This document shows positions 21,201 through 29,555 of a stretch of 64,000 nt of DNA, piece by piece (within the stretch, counting starts at the first letter, position 1; each line of letters opens with the position of its first letter). The stretch is from Gilliamella sp. wkB112. Lineage in GTDB: Bacteria; Pseudomonadota; Gammaproteobacteria; Enterobacterales; Orbaceae. The translations under genes were made by a program, and so were the position numbers. A model generated the notes under the pieces. That model was not told the origin of the DNA. It ran no database searches and saw only the letters and a list, made by a program, of their open reading frames with translations. Location of the stretch: assembly GCF_001690685.1 (NCBI RefSeq), contig NZ_LZGL01000017.1, forward strand, positions 248,001 to 312,000. Direction: 5' to 3'.

Positions 21201-21295
21201 ATCAACGACACACCATTTATTTTGATTTAGAAAGTTCATCAGGGCATAAATTTGATTTATTACAAGTTAATGGTGGCTACCGTTACTCTTTCTAA
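18221..21295 (+). CDS. Autotransporter (type Va) with beta-helical passenger
   Basis: A 1024-residue surface protein. Visible in order: a signal peptide (about residues 1-19, MHKKVILGLTLSTPLSAIA); a passenger of about 600 residues built from degenerate repeats of roughly 20-25 residues around the motif I-N-G (EINGDL, VINGEL, INGSI), a pattern expected of a right-handed beta-helix; a Pro/Asp/Asn repeat linker (about 651-724); and a C-terminal beta-barrel of about 280 residues ending in phenylalanine (YRYSF), as outer-membrane proteins do. Overall architecture is that of AIDA/pertactin-type adhesins. No catalytic motif or protease triad is recognised. Target and role in adhesion are inferred. 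Confidence 0.92.
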   Translation: MHKKVILGLTLSTPLSAIALNLQGTNIYSDEVNIPTTAGAGIIIEEGSNTTFEQNVSINSLSNNMFTGISGNSDTEAAPSKTIFENDLTINLRPDNMYGSTAINLSGPNTVTVNGKTTLDASFSQAIEITDNSSLILNGGADINGRIEVTDNGKLELNDESIINGNLSARDKGKISINSESEINGDLIAYAEGEIILNGDSVINGELSAEGEGKIILNGDAEINSELFYVSDNGEIQINGDYTITGELFAMANGKINLESQGDSVINGNITIEEDGRIQIKNQSKTTINGEISIMGENSSLVIDGESEINDAISSFYEGEVIINGKSKIDGNLSSSSEGVIILNGESEINGEVNVRGQGLIEINNKSKITKDITVEDENSLLLITDDSEIDANIFVDDKAKIEINKKAIINGSIHAEDEGEISLNGDAEINGSIVAEYNGKIEINNDSIISGYIFAHDEGGIQINKKAQIIGAIETFEDGKVELNLDSGSKMQLGANNHMFDDERTTGGTINIALAKNASWDITNSKTYITELSGNGNIKFADIHYSDSFGELTVMDLKGGANFDIRTNIYEEQNDKIIVTNSAEGAHTINVNNNGASNTNGQEKLILVEIDNNALNTATFKTTHDVELGGYVYSLNRDGNNWVLTGSRKPIDPPVTPDNPTTPVTPDDPVIPDNPDNPVIPDNPDNPVTPDNPDNPVTPDNPDNPVTPDNPDTPVTPDNPNKPVITTTANASAGFLNGNYLMSYVETQTLLKRLGDMRNSGKFGDVWMRGFSGKLDSFAGGKLSKFDMSYHGFQFGADKQLSEDSPFVVGAFVGQTYGSPNYRKGDGSLRSFNTGLYTTYLGSNGFYIDVVGKYARQRNHFKVKDTANNRVQGTGHTNGLGLSMELGKKFNFNEFYIEPQTQLSYSHQNGASINATNGLRVKLSNYNSLIGRASTLFGYEINTENSNINLYAKTGIVSEFNGDTYYKLNNSKENHSFKGSWWNNGVGISANINQRHTIYFDLESSSGHKFDLLQVNGGYRYSF
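20179..20390 (+). repeat. 27-bp tandem repeats encoding a Pro/Asp/Asn linker
   Basis: Inside the autotransporter gene, a 27-base unit encoding DNPVTPDNP recurs in tandem, nearly identical from about 20236 to 20360 and more degenerate at both edges. The unit is a multiple of three, so copy-number change alters linker length without shifting frame. Confidence 0.9.
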
Positions 21296-21340
21296 CATTA
21301 TGCTAGTAAGGAAAGTACCCATCACTAATAGTATTGAATT

Positions 21341-21375
21341 ATAAATATATCCTCATTATTTGTGGATATATTTAT
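21341..21375 (+). terminator. Hairpin after the autotransporter gene
   Basis: A perfect 12-bp AT-rich stem, 21341-21352 (ATAAATATATCC) with 21364-21375, and an 11-base loop lie 46 bases after the stop. There is no clear T run. Confidence 0.5.
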
Positions 21376-21550
21376 AACTAATAAATTGTTAACTAAACAG
21401 TCTTTTGCAAAAACAAAATTAGTTATTTGTTATAATTGAATAACAATTATGCTTACTATTAATGCATAACCAATTATAAACACCTAGTGCTCTGACAATA
21501 TTTTTATAATAAGATAGTTTACTTATACGGTTACAAATAAAATTAAAATT

Positions 21551-22528
21551 ATGATCAGACTAGCCATAATCGGGACCAATTGGATCACTGACAAGTTTAT
21601 TGAGGCAGCACTGCAAACCAACAAATATCAATTGTCAGCGGTCTACTCACGCAGTATTGATAAAGCACAACTATTTGCGAAAAAATATCATATTAGTACC
21701 ATATATACCGATCTGATTCGTTTAGCTAAAAATCCTCAAATAGATGCCATCTATATTGCCAGCCCTAATTCATTGCATTTTGCACAAGCAAAGTTAATGC
21801 TCGAAAATGGTAAAGATGTGATTTGTGAAAAACCGTTGACTTCTAATTTAGAACAAACTAAGGCATTAATTGATATTGCCATTGACCGGCAACAAGTAAT
21901 TTTTGAAGCACTAAAAACCTACCATTTACCTAACTACCAGCAAGTACGCAACTATTTACCAAAATTAGGCAAAATACGCAAAGTACTCTTAAATTATTGT
22001 CAATATTCTTCCCGCTATCCTAGTTATTTAAAAGGTGAAAATCCTAATACTTTCAACCCATTATTTTCTAATGGTTCAATAATGGATATTGGGGTTTATC
22101 CACTTAATTTCGCGATTGGTTTATGGGGTAAACCAACAACTATTTCAGCAACGTCATCCTTGCTTGAATCAGGTGTTGATGCGCATGGTTCGGTAGTCAT
22201 GACGTATGACGATTTTGAAGTCATAATTTGGCATTCGAAAGTAAGTAATTCCTATATTCCTAGCGAAATTCAAGGGGAGGATGGCTCATTAATAATTAAC
22301 CATTTATCCGTTTGCCAACAAGTAAGTTATCAACCAAGGCAAGCAGAGCTACAAGATATTTCAGTCAATCAAAATAGCAATGAAATGTATTACGAGGCAA
22401 ACTACTTTGCCGAACTATGCCTACAGCGACAAATTATGCATAACGGTTTAAGTAACTCACTAACATCATCGGCATTACTTACCACAATAAGGCAACAAAC
22501 CGGGGTGGTATTTCCTACTTGCATATAG
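21551..22528 (+). CDS. Gfo/Idh/MocA-family oxidoreductase
   Basis: A 325-residue NAD(P)-dependent oxidoreductase. The N-terminal Rossmann fold begins LAIIGTNWITDKFIEAAL, the family's EKP motif is present (DVICEKPLTS), and the C-terminal catalytic region shows MDIGVYPLNFA. These features fit the Gfo/Idh/MocA family, which acts on sugars and cyclitols. The substrate cannot be told from sequence. It stands alone between the autotransporter and a convergent secreted-protein gene. ATG 21551 lacks a strong ribosome-binding site. Confidence 0.85.
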   Translation: MIRLAIIGTNWITDKFIEAALQTNKYQLSAVYSRSIDKAQLFAKKYHISTIYTDLIRLAKNPQIDAIYIASPNSLHFAQAKLMLENGKDVICEKPLTSNLEQTKALIDIAIDRQQVIFEALKTYHLPNYQQVRNYLPKLGKIRKVLLNYCQYSSRYPSYLKGENPNTFNPLFSNGSIMDIGVYPLNFAIGLWGKPTTISATSSLLESGVDAHGSVVMTYDDFEVIIWHSKVSNSYIPSEIQGEDGSLIINHLSVCQQVSYQPRQAELQDISVNQNSNEMYYEANYFAELCLQRQIMHNGLSNSLTSSALLTTIRQQTGVVFPTCI

Positions 22529-22707
22529 TAATTTAATTTTAATCAAAAAACATGCACTAACTATTAATCCATAACATAGTCGTTGTATTTCTTATTTTTT
22601 TATCGAAACACATCCACGAATTAACACTGCGAAAATTGGTTGCTACTCTATTTTATGAAAATAATTAATCAACATTAAATTCAACAAAATAAAAGCAAAA
22701 ACAGTAA

Positions 22708-22743
22708 AGCAGTGATAACGGGTCATAACCTGCTATCACTGCT
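22708..22743 (-). terminator. Terminator hairpin between convergent genes
   Basis: A perfect 10-bp stem, 22708-22717 (AGCAGTGATA) with 22734-22743, lies just after the stop of the minus-strand secreted protein. On the minus strand it is followed by a T-rich stretch (TTTACTGTTTTTGC), so it is likely that gene's terminator. Confidence 0.65.
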
Positions 22744-22768
22744 AACAACAACTAATCACATAAACACT

Positions 22769-24337
22769 TTATGGGGTAACACAAGCAACGGCTATTTTTC
22801 CTCCATACCAATCCCAATCGTAATGCCAATCTATTCGACCATTATCACGATTTGCAGCATTATGGCTAGAATAATTACCTGCCCCTCCTGTATATTCAGT
22901 TGCCCAAACACCTGTGTGGTGACTATCCCCCTCCCATTCACTTCCAGCATAATAATCGGTATACAGATTTCCCCACTCATTCATTAATCCCCCCATTTTG
23001 TTTCTGGACTGATTTGTATTATCCCAAGCTATTTTTCTTGTAGCATACCCAGTGCCATTTGAGTAATCGGCTGAATCAGGTACTCTCCATTTAGGGGACG
23101 ATGCTAAATTAGGGCAATAACGTGAAGCTCCATTCCAAGAAGATGAACTTAAATGTGCTATAAACCATCTATTAATTGTAAAATTATATAATAATTTATT
23201 GTTGCCATTTTTATTTGCAAAAATTTTAAATGTAGATGGGCTAAAAGAACCATTAGGGGCAGAATCAGTTAGCCCATGTAATGTAACGCGAACCACTTTA
23301 CCTTGCGGTTGATTATTTTCTGGTGTTAATTCTAAAGTCACACCTTCACCACTTTCTGGTTGAATGATCGAACCATTGCTACTAATAATTTCTGCTGCTG
23401 TAATACCATCTACTATTAATTTAAAAAACAAATTATTAGAGCCAACCGTTGGAAAATTACTTTGAGGATTATTAATATTTTGCAATTTAAATCCATTCAT
23501 AGGGTCCCATTGTTCAGCTGGGCCTGCATATTGCCCATCGCCAAAAGTTAAATTAGGTTGTGCGTAGCAAAAAATAGGTTCTTCAACTTTAGGGTAAAAA
23601 TAATAAACATGTGAATTATCATCAATAGTCAATTGACTAGGTTTGCCATATTTTGTTTTTATCACTCCCTTTTTCAATTCAACTGTCAATGAATACGGTG
23701 CATCACATGGGGACGGTTTTGTCTTAGGATTAGATTTAACTTTACTACTAATATCTCGCCCATGATTATCTTTCCATGTTACCTGTAAAGCTCCCTTAAT
23801 TTCAGATAAATTTGAAGGTACTAATTCATCGCCATCATCATCTTGCCAATAATTATAAGGCGCAACGACCAACTGATCAAAATCGATTTTTGGATAATTA
23901 TCATTACCATCGGCAGGGAATGGAACATAAGTTTTAATATTTTCGAAAGTATCTGTACTTTCAATTATTATAGGACTTTCGGCTTTTGATGTATCTACAA
24001 TAGAGTCAGGATAAGCATCATGTTCGGTAGGGATAAGTGAAGTACCATCAGGAAGAGTTATTCTTAATAAACCCAAAGCATTTGGACTAAATTCTCTAGT
24101 TATTCCATCATTAAAAGTTAAATATGGCAAGTTACCATTAATAACATTTTGAGTTGTTGCATTTAAAATACCAAAACAAAAACTAGGTAGTGATAAACAA
24201 AAAATTAAAAAACAACAGTTAATATATGAAAAAAAATTATAGTTTACCAGTGTTTCCTTGTTTCCTTGTTTCCTTGTTTCCTTGTTTCCTTGTTTCCTTG
24301 TTATATGATAGCATATTTCTTCCTTAAAATCAAGCAT
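22769..24337 (-). CDS. Secreted surface protein with a frame-switching octamer repeat
   Basis: A protein of up to 522 residues. Residues about 14-29 are encoded by six tandem AGGAAACA octamers (reading TRKQGNKETRKQGNKET). A hydrophobic signal-like segment follows (about 33-55, NFFSYINCCFLIFCLSLPSF), then a long, strand-rich region with an invasin-like GKVVRVTLHG stretch, and a Trp/Gly-rich C-terminal domain ending VACVTP. The C-terminal pattern (WRVPDSADY, GGLMNEWGNLY) resembles terminal domains of enterobacterial invasin-like proteins, from memory only. With six repeats only ATG 24337 is in frame, and it has no visible ribosome-binding site. ATG 24314, which has an AAGGAAG site, is in another frame. 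Function unknown; phase-variable adhesin is the best guess. Confidence 0.75.
   Translation of the reverse strand: MLDFKEEICYHITRKQGNKETRKQGNKETLVNYNFFSYINCCFLIFCLSLPSFCFGILNATTQNVINGNLPYLTFNDGITREFSPNALGLLRITLPDGTSLIPTEHDAYPDSIVDTSKAESPIIIESTDTFENIKTYVPFPADGNDNYPKIDFDQLVVAPYNYWQDDDGDELVPSNLSEIKGALQVTWKDNHGRDISSKVKSNPKTKPSPCDAPYSLTVELKKGVIKTKYGKPSQLTIDDNSHVYYFYPKVEEPIFCYAQPNLTFGDGQYAGPAEQWDPMNGFKLQNINNPQSNFPTVGSNNLFFKLIVDGITAAEIISSNGSIIQPESGEGVTLELTPENNQPQGKVVRVTLHGLTDSAPNGSFSPSTFKIFANKNGNNKLLYNFTINRWFIAHLSSSSWNGASRYCPNLASSPKWRVPDSADYSNGTGYATRKIAWDNTNQSRNKMGGLMNEWGNLYTDYYAGSEWEGDSHHTGVWATEYTGGAGNYSSHNAANRDNGRIDWHYDWDWYGGKIAVACVTP
24251..24302 (-). repeat. Octanucleotide simple sequence repeat (six copies plus four bases)
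   Basis: Perfect tandem copies of TGTTTCCT on the plus strand (AGGAAACA in coding sense) occupy 24251-24298, with a partial seventh to 24302. The repeat lies within the 5' end of the secreted-protein gene. Because eight is not a multiple of three, each gain or loss of a unit changes the downstream frame. Confidence 0.97.
24312..24325 (-). promoter_or_regulatory. Alternative start site with strong ribosome-binding site, currently out of frame
   Basis: On the minus strand AAGGAAG (24325-24319) precedes ATG 24314-24312 by four bases. From this ATG the frame passes through the six repeats and stops after TGKL. With seven repeats it would enter the frame of the secreted protein. Confidence 0.7.
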
Positions 24338-24595
24338 TTAATTGAATTTTATTGTTTTTTCGTTGTTTTATCCGGATTAAATAGATATATAAAATCAATA
24401 TCTCTACATAAATCATTTTGTAGTATAAATATGAAAAAAGACTATTAAAAATGAATTTTTATAAAGATTTGTAAAGATCTTTGAAATCGGGTGGCAATTT
24501 TAGTTAAGATTAATAAAAATTGGTGTTGCCTATATGTTACGATAGTTTGTTGATAGGCCACACCTAATTAGCCAAACACTCTGGAGGAAATAAAA

Positions 24596-25516
24596 TTATT
24601 TAATCTGATCGATATAGTCTTTGACAATACCAATACTATTAGCAAAAAGCTGTTTTTCATTATCGGAAAAATCAAGCTCTATGATTTTCTTAATGCCATG
24701 TTGATCCAAAATAGCCGGCACACCAATAGCAACATCCTTATAACCATACTCGCCATTCAAAATACAACTTAAGGCTAAAGCACGGTGACTATTAGTAAAA
24801 ATATGCTGACAAATTTCAGTAATGGTACTGCTAATACCATATTCGGTACAATGCTTATATTTAACTATTTCAAAACCTTTATTTTTTGCCGCCGTTCCAA
24901 TCTCCGCAAAATCAATCCTATTCTTATCTAATTGATTTAATTGGATACCATAAACTGATGAATGTGACCACACTGGGAATTGGGAATCACCATGTTCACC
25001 AACAATAAAAGCATCAATACTTTGCGGTCCAATATCCATCTGTTCGCCTAATAATCGGCGTAAGCGCACCGTATCTAACCACACTCCGGTACCAATAACT
25101 CTATGACGTGGCAAACCCGATAATTTCCAAACTTGGTAAGTAATGGCATCACAAGGGTTAGTGGCAATTAAAAAAATACCTTTAAAACCATTTTTCATCA
25201 TATTTGGTACAATACTAGCAACAATTTTGGAAGTACCTGCCAACTCCTCTGCCCTACTTTTTTGTGCTAACCCGGAAGTAACGGTAATAATAGCAATATC
25301 AATATCGGCACAATCAGTGGATTCACGCAAACTAACTTTAATCATATTTTGTCGATAAGCCGCCGCATCTAATAAGTCTTGGGCATGCCCATAAGCTAAA
25401 TCATTATTAAGATCAACCAGAGCAATTTCTTCACAAATTCCACGATTAACAAACGTATAAGCTGTTGTCGAGCCCACATTACCCACACCAATAATCATCA
25501 CTTTACGCAGTTTCAT
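24596..25516 (-). CDS. L-lactate/L-2-hydroxyacid dehydrogenase family protein
   Basis: A 306-residue NAD-dependent dehydrogenase of the LDH/MDH superfamily. It shows the nucleotide motif GVGNVGSTTAY, the active-site histidine in GEHGDSQFPVW, and NPCDAITYQVWKLSG. The substrate loop (TSGLAQKSRAEELAG) keeps the Gln of lactate dehydrogenases, not the Arg of malate dehydrogenases, but departs from the standard QKPGETR pattern, so an L-2-hydroxyisocaproate-type specificity is also possible. Start chosen at ATG 25516 (MKLRKVMIIG), because GAGG lies six bases upstream; an ATG at 25528 overlaps that site. Expected role is regenerating NAD+ in fermentation. Confidence 0.88.
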   Translation of the reverse strand: MKLRKVMIIGVGNVGSTTAYTFVNRGICEEIALVDLNNDLAYGHAQDLLDAAAYRQNMIKVSLRESTDCADIDIAIITVTSGLAQKSRAEELAGTSKIVASIVPNMMKNGFKGIFLIATNPCDAITYQVWKLSGLPRHRVIGTGVWLDTVRLRRLLGEQMDIGPQSIDAFIVGEHGDSQFPVWSHSSVYGIQLNQLDKNRIDFAEIGTAAKNKGFEIVKYKHCTEYGISSTITEICQHIFTNSHRALALSCILNGEYGYKDVAIGVPAILDQHGIKKIIELDFSDNEKQLFANSIGIVKDYIDQIK

Positions 25517-26000
25517 TTTGCACCTCATCTGAGTTAAGTTTACCCATTAACATTGAAAATCGAATAATACTTAAAAGACATCTAATACTTAAGTAATCTT
25601 ATACCTATAGATAATCAACGAGCAAGAACAAGATCGTTAATTTCTTATGTAATTATTTATAACTCACTATTAATATTAGTGAAAATAATTGATTGCGGAT
25701 AGATACACGTACTTAATAGGTGTGTTTTTTACTAACTCAATTCGCACTTAGATGTTGAATATAAGAAAAATCTATATTAAAACATATAGCTGACCTGAAA
25801 CTTCTTTACAAGAATGTCTTTCTGTGAAAGGGTTTATGAATATGTTAGGGTTAATAAACTAGTAAATTTTTTGTTATTTAGTTTCTAATCTATAATGTGG
25901 TTGTTACAAAAAATTAGTACCTAATCTACTGAGCAGTTTTAATCTCAGGACTAAAATCAAAAATCCCAGTTTTCAGACTAAGATTTTTTTGCCGATATAA
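25517..26000. other. Intergenic region upstream of the dehydrogenase; no gene seen
   Basis: About 480 AT-rich bases with no convincing reading frame. It must hold the dehydrogenase promoter, which I could not place, and it contains one copy of the interspersed repeat at 25779-25811. Confidence 0.5.
25779..25811 (+). repeat. Interspersed repeat, copy A
   Basis: AAACATATAGCTGACCTGAA followed by ACTTCTTTACAA. It is identical to copy B (37620-37652) except for one substitution in the shared core, and closely related to copy C (62420-62452). Confidence 0.75.
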
Positions 26001-26327
26001 CTATTTTAATAATATTTCTGGTGTAGCAAATCCTGTCCCCAAATCTATTTTATATAAGCCTGTATTCCAACTTACGGCTTTTAAATTATTTTCTTTAAAC
26101 AAAATGTCAACAAATCCTCCTGAAATCAATAAATCTGAGTGAACTATCCATTTGATATCTTCTTTTCTATCTAACAAAAAAATATTTTTTGATGCTAATT
26201 GTTTATTGTCTTTAAAAAATGGATCAAAAAAATCTAACAATACAACACAATTATCATTATCTATCTGAATGATCTTTATAGCCTTTTCTATAAGATTGTT
26301 TTTTATACCCATTATTTTAATGGCCAT
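26001..26327 (-). CDS. Hypothetical protein, 108 residues
   Basis: I do not recognise this gene. The product has no signal peptide or membrane segment and alternates short hydrophobic strands with charged turns (NDNCVVLLDFFDPFF, DIKWIVHSDLLISGGFVDILF, GLYKIDLGTG), suggesting a small all-beta or alpha/beta cytoplasmic protein. It could belong to the broad class of small immunity-like proteins, but nothing beside it looks like a toxin. Neither ATG 26327 nor the in-frame ATG 26309 has a clear ribosome-binding site. It sits alone between two gene-free stretches. Confidence 0.5.
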   Translation of the reverse strand: MAIKIMGIKNNLIEKAIKIIQIDNDNCVVLLDFFDPFFKDNKQLASKNIFLLDRKEDIKWIVHSDLLISGGFVDILFKENNLKAVSWNTGLYKIDLGTGFATPEILLK

Positions 26328-26871
26328 ATATTTTTAAAGTTTGAGTTTGAAATTCTATTTAAATATTCATGCTGAATTCTACCTTTATTTTGCTCACCTA
26401 AATCAAGTTAAGTTACAGCTCTGCATATTTGCAGAGTACTGCTGATATTTGACATCAACTATATGTGTTAGCTTTTAGGTAAAATCAAAAACTACTGTCT
26501 TTATTATGTCATAACCTACTTATTCCCTTTTACTTTTCAAACTGAATCTATGTGCGTTTTTTTCCTTTTAACTTAACCATACAACCGATTAATTAAATAG
26601 TGCTAATTGTCTGCTATTTTCATTGATTTTTTCCCAAAATAGGTTAAATATTAACTAATTATTTTTTATATCATTACAAAAAAAAAGGAATTGACAATTA
26701 TTTTATAAATAATAATAATTCTCATTACCATTTAAGTGAATTATATTTATAGCTTTTTTAATGTAAATGTAACTAGTGTAATTGATAATGAATACAATTT
26801 GATTCAGGCATTACTAGTTTTATTTTAAAGTAGCGTTATTGTTAAGTATATTTAAACAACAGGAGTGACTA
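26328..26871 (+). promoter_or_regulatory. Gene-free region carrying the sit promoter and a Fur-box-like site
   Basis: About 540 AT-rich bases with no supported gene. The recognisable element is AATAATAATTCTCATTACC at 26711-26729. It matches 14 of 19 positions of the classical Fur consensus and lies about 140 bases before sitA. A site of this kind fits iron- or manganese-dependent repression of the transporter that follows. A ribosome-binding site (AGGAG) precedes ATG 26872. Confidence 0.6.
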
Positions 26872-27792
26872 ATGGGATTCAATTTCTTGCTAAACCAAAA
26901 GAAATTCTTTTTAATAATTTTTACTTTCCTGATGATTAGCTGTGGATTTGCAAATTCAGCCTTAGCCGCTAACAAAAAATTTAAAGTGGTTACCACTTTC
27001 ACCATTATTCAAGATATTGCCAAAAATGTTGCTGGTGATGCAGCAACAGTTGAATCAATCACCAAAGTTGGGGCCGAAATTCATGAATATGAACCTACCC
27101 CGCAAGACATTGTGAGAGCACAATCGGCTGATTTAGTGTTATGGAATGGTTTAAACTTAGAACGTTGGTTTGAACGTTTTTTTGAAGATATTAAAGATGT
27201 CCCTGCAGTGGTTGTAACTGCAGGTATTGATCCCATGCCAATTCAAGAAGGCAGTTATAAAGGTAACCCTAATCCTCATGCTTGGATGTCGCCTACCTTA
27301 GCTCTAATCTATATTGATAATATTCGTGCGGCTTTAGTTAAGTACGATCCAGATAATGCCAATGTTTATAACCAAAATGCGACTGATTATGCTGCCAAAA
27401 TTAAAGCGCTTGATGCACCATTGCGTGAGCGTTTAGCCAAAATCCCCGCAGAACAGCGTTGGTTAGTCACCAGTGAAGGCGCCTTTAGCTATTTAACCCG
27501 AGATTATAATCTTAAAGAAGCTTATTTATGGCCAATTAATGCCGAACAACAAGGCACGCCGAAGCAAGTAAAACATGTGATCGATTTAGTCAGAGCTAAC
27601 AATATTCCAGTGGTATTTAGTGAAAGTACTATTTCCAATAAACCGGCTATTCAGGTAAGCCAAGAGACTAATGCCAAATATGGTGGTGTTTTATATGTGG
27701 ATTCGCTGTCAACCCAAGATGGGCCTGTACCAACCTATATTGATTTATTGAAAGTTACTGTAGAAACTATAGCCAAAGGGTTTGAAAAATAA
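26872..27792 (+). CDS. sitA: Mn/Fe ABC transporter, periplasmic binding protein
   Basis: A 306-residue cluster A-I metal-binding protein of the SitA/YfeA type. The signal peptide ends near NSALA-ANKK (about residues 1-32). The candidate metal ligands are the His in [10 protein letters not shown], the His in NPHAWMSP, the Glu in TSEGAFSYL and the Asp in YVDSLS, the His-His-Glu-Asp set typical of Mn/Fe binders rather than zinc-only ZnuA; no His-rich loop is seen. Its stop overlaps the start of sitB by one base. A Fur-like box lies upstream. The SitA name is by family; YfeA is an equivalent label. Confidence 0.94.
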   Translation: MGFNFLLNQKKFFLIIFTFLMISCGFANSALAANKKFKVVTTFTIIQDIAKNVAGDAATVESITKVGAEIHEYEPTPQDIVRAQSADLVLWNGLNLERWFERFFEDIKDVPAVVVTAGIDPMPIQEGSYKGNPNPHAWMSPTLALIYIDNIRAALVKYDPDNANVYNQNATDYAAKIKALDAPLRERLAKIPAEQRWLVTSEGAFSYLTRDYNLKEAYLWPINAEQQGTPKQVKHVIDLVRANNIPVVFSESTISNKPAIQVSQETNAKYGGVLYVDSLSTQDGPVPTYIDLLKVTVETIAKGFEK

Positions 27793-28688
27793 TGCCGAAT
27801 ATTTGTTTAAATGTTGATAACATTACCGTCACTTATAATAATGGTCATACAGCTATTCATGATGCCAGTTTTACTCTAAATGGTGGCACCATTTGTGCCT
27901 TAGTTGGCGTTAATGGGAGTGGTAAATCGACACTATTTAAAAGCATCATGGGAATGGTGCGCCCAACTATGGGTCATGTCAATGTAAATAATACCCCCAT
28001 CAAACAAGCGTTAAAGCAAAATATTATTGCCTATGTACCACAAACTGAGGAGGTCGATTGGGACTTTCCGGTTTTGGTCTCTGATGTGGTAATGATGGGG
28101 CGCTATGGGCATATGTCTTTTCTGCGAATACCCAGTCAAGAAGATAAAAAACAAGTAGAAATAGCCCTTGAGCGCGTCAATATGACTGAGTTTAAACATC
28201 GGCAAATTGGAGAATTATCGGGAGGGCAAAAAAAGCGAGTATTTTTAGCGCGTGCTCTTGCCCAGCAGGGTAAAGTGCTGTTATTAGATGAACCTTTTAC
28301 TGGGGTGGATGTCAAAACGGAAAATGCAATTATCGATCTTTTAAAGGATCTGCGTAGCGAGGGGCATTTAGTTTTAGTTTCTACCCATAATCTTGGTAGC
28401 GTGCCAGAATTTTGCGATCAAGTGGTGTTAATTAATCAAACGGTGCTAGCATTTGGGCCAACTGAAACAACGTTTACGCCAGAAAATTTAATGACCACTT
28501 TTGGTGGTACATTGAGGTATTTAAGTTTATCTGGCGACAAATTGCATGAGGACTCCGATCCACGTAAAGTCTCAGTATTGACGGATGATGAACGTGCAGC
28601 AATATTTTATGGTGAAGGTAAACATGATTCACCCCATCAAGATTTGCTAGTTGAACATACTGATAATAAACCACAAGGACAAGGCTAA
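27792..28688 (+). CDS. sitB: Mn/Fe ABC transporter, ATPase subunit
   Basis: A 298-residue ABC ATPase powering SitC/SitD. The Walker A motif [11 protein letters not shown]-loop region [13 protein letters not shown], signature LSGGQKKR, Walker B VLLLDEPF and H-loop STHN are all present. The VDWDFP stretch and the FGGTLRY C-terminus are typical of the metal-ABC subfamily. It overlaps sitA by one base (TAATG) and ends directly at sitC. Confidence 0.95.
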   Translation: MPNICLNVDNITVTYNNGHTAIHDASFTLNGGTICALVGVNGSGKSTLFKSIMGMVRPTMGHVNVNNTPIKQALKQNIIAYVPQTEEVDWDFPVLVSDVVMMGRYGHMSFLRIPSQEDKKQVEIALERVNMTEFKHRQIGELSGGQKKRVFLARALAQQGKVLLLDEPFTGVDVKTENAIIDLLKDLRSEGHLVLVSTHNLGSVPEFCDQVVLINQTVLAFGPTETTFTPENLMTTFGGTLRYLSLSGDKLHEDSDPRKVSVLTDDERAAIFYGEGKHDSPHQDLLVEHTDNKPQGQG

Positions 28689-29555
28689 ATGGAACTATTA
28701 TTTGAGCCATTTACTTATGGCTATATGCTTAAAGCGATATGGGTAAGTTGCATTGTAGGTGCGGCCTGTGCTTTTTTATCGGCGTTTTTAATGTTAAAAG
28801 GTTGGTCGTTAATGGGAGATGCTCTTTCGCATTCAGTGGTTCCTGGCGTTGCCGGTGCTTATGCCCTTGGTCTACCTTATTCAATCGGCGCTTTTTTCAC
28901 CGGGTTGTTGGCAGCCCTTGCCATTGCCCTTATTCGTGCATTTACGCGTTTGAAAGAAGATGCCGTTATCGGTTTTATCTTCTCTACTTTTTTTGCTATT
29001 GGTTTGTTAATTATTTCGTTAAATCCAATTTCAGTTAATGTGCAAACCATTATTTTTGGTAATATTTTAGGTATTGCCGATAGCGATATGTGGCAAGTAC
29101 AAATCATTATTTTAATCTCATTTATTTTACTGTTTTTTCTATGGAAAGATTTGCTGGTGACTTTTTTTGATGAAGTACATGCGCGATCGATCGGTTTAAA
29201 CCCATTGCGCTTAAAAATCCTGTTTTTTACTATTTTAAGCGCTTGTACCGTCGCGGCACTACAAACCGTGGGGGCTATTTTAGTTATCGCCATGGTGGTC
29301 ACTCCAGGAGCAACCGCATATCTACTGACTAATCGTTTTTCGCGGTTACTTATTATTTCCGTAATCATTGGTGGCTTAACCAGTGCCATTGGCGCATGGT
29401 TCAGCTATTTTTTAAATGGTGCTACTGGTGGTGTAATCGTGACATTACAAACACTTATTTTCATAGCTGCGTTCCTGTTTGCCCCACAGCATGGTTTGAT
29501 TCCTAATCGATTAAGGATTAAGCGCAACCAATTAAATAAGGCGGCCAATATATGA
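28689..29555 (+). CDS. sitC: Mn/Fe ABC transporter, permease
   Basis: A 288-residue ABC-3 family permease with about eight hydrophobic helices. It shows the family motif LKGWSLMGDALSHSVVPGVAGAY near the N-terminus and AILVIAMVVTPGATAYLLT towards the C-terminus. It begins immediately after sitB and overlaps sitD by four bases (ATGA). It presumably pairs with SitD to form the channel. Confidence 0.94.
   Translation: MELLFEPFTYGYMLKAIWVSCIVGAACAFLSAFLMLKGWSLMGDALSHSVVPGVAGAYALGLPYSIGAFFTGLLAALAIALIRAFTRLKEDAVIGFIFSTFFAIGLLIISLNPISVNVQTIIFGNILGIADSDMWQVQIIILISFILLFFLWKDLLVTFFDEVHARSIGLNPLRLKILFFTILSACTVAALQTVGAILVIAMVVTPGATAYLLTNRFSRLLIISVIIGGLTSAIGAWFSYFLNGATGGVIVTLQTLIFIAAFLFAPQHGLIPNRLRIKRNQLNKAANI

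Noticed and set aside
22712-22987. Plus-strand Ile/Thr/Pro-rich frame at the end of the secreted-protein gene
   Set aside because: It lies antisense to the conserved Trp/Gly-rich C-terminal domain and over a terminator hairpin.
24266-24448. Plus-strand frame through the octamer repeat (FPCFLVSLFPC...)
   Set aside because: The frame is created by the repeat. The minus-strand gene has the signal peptide and the long conserved product.
24466-24490. Fourth, inverted copy of the interspersed repeat (TTGTAAAGATCTTTGAAATC)
   Set aside because: Only the first ten bases match well, and the rest diverges. It is consistent with chance in AT-rich DNA.
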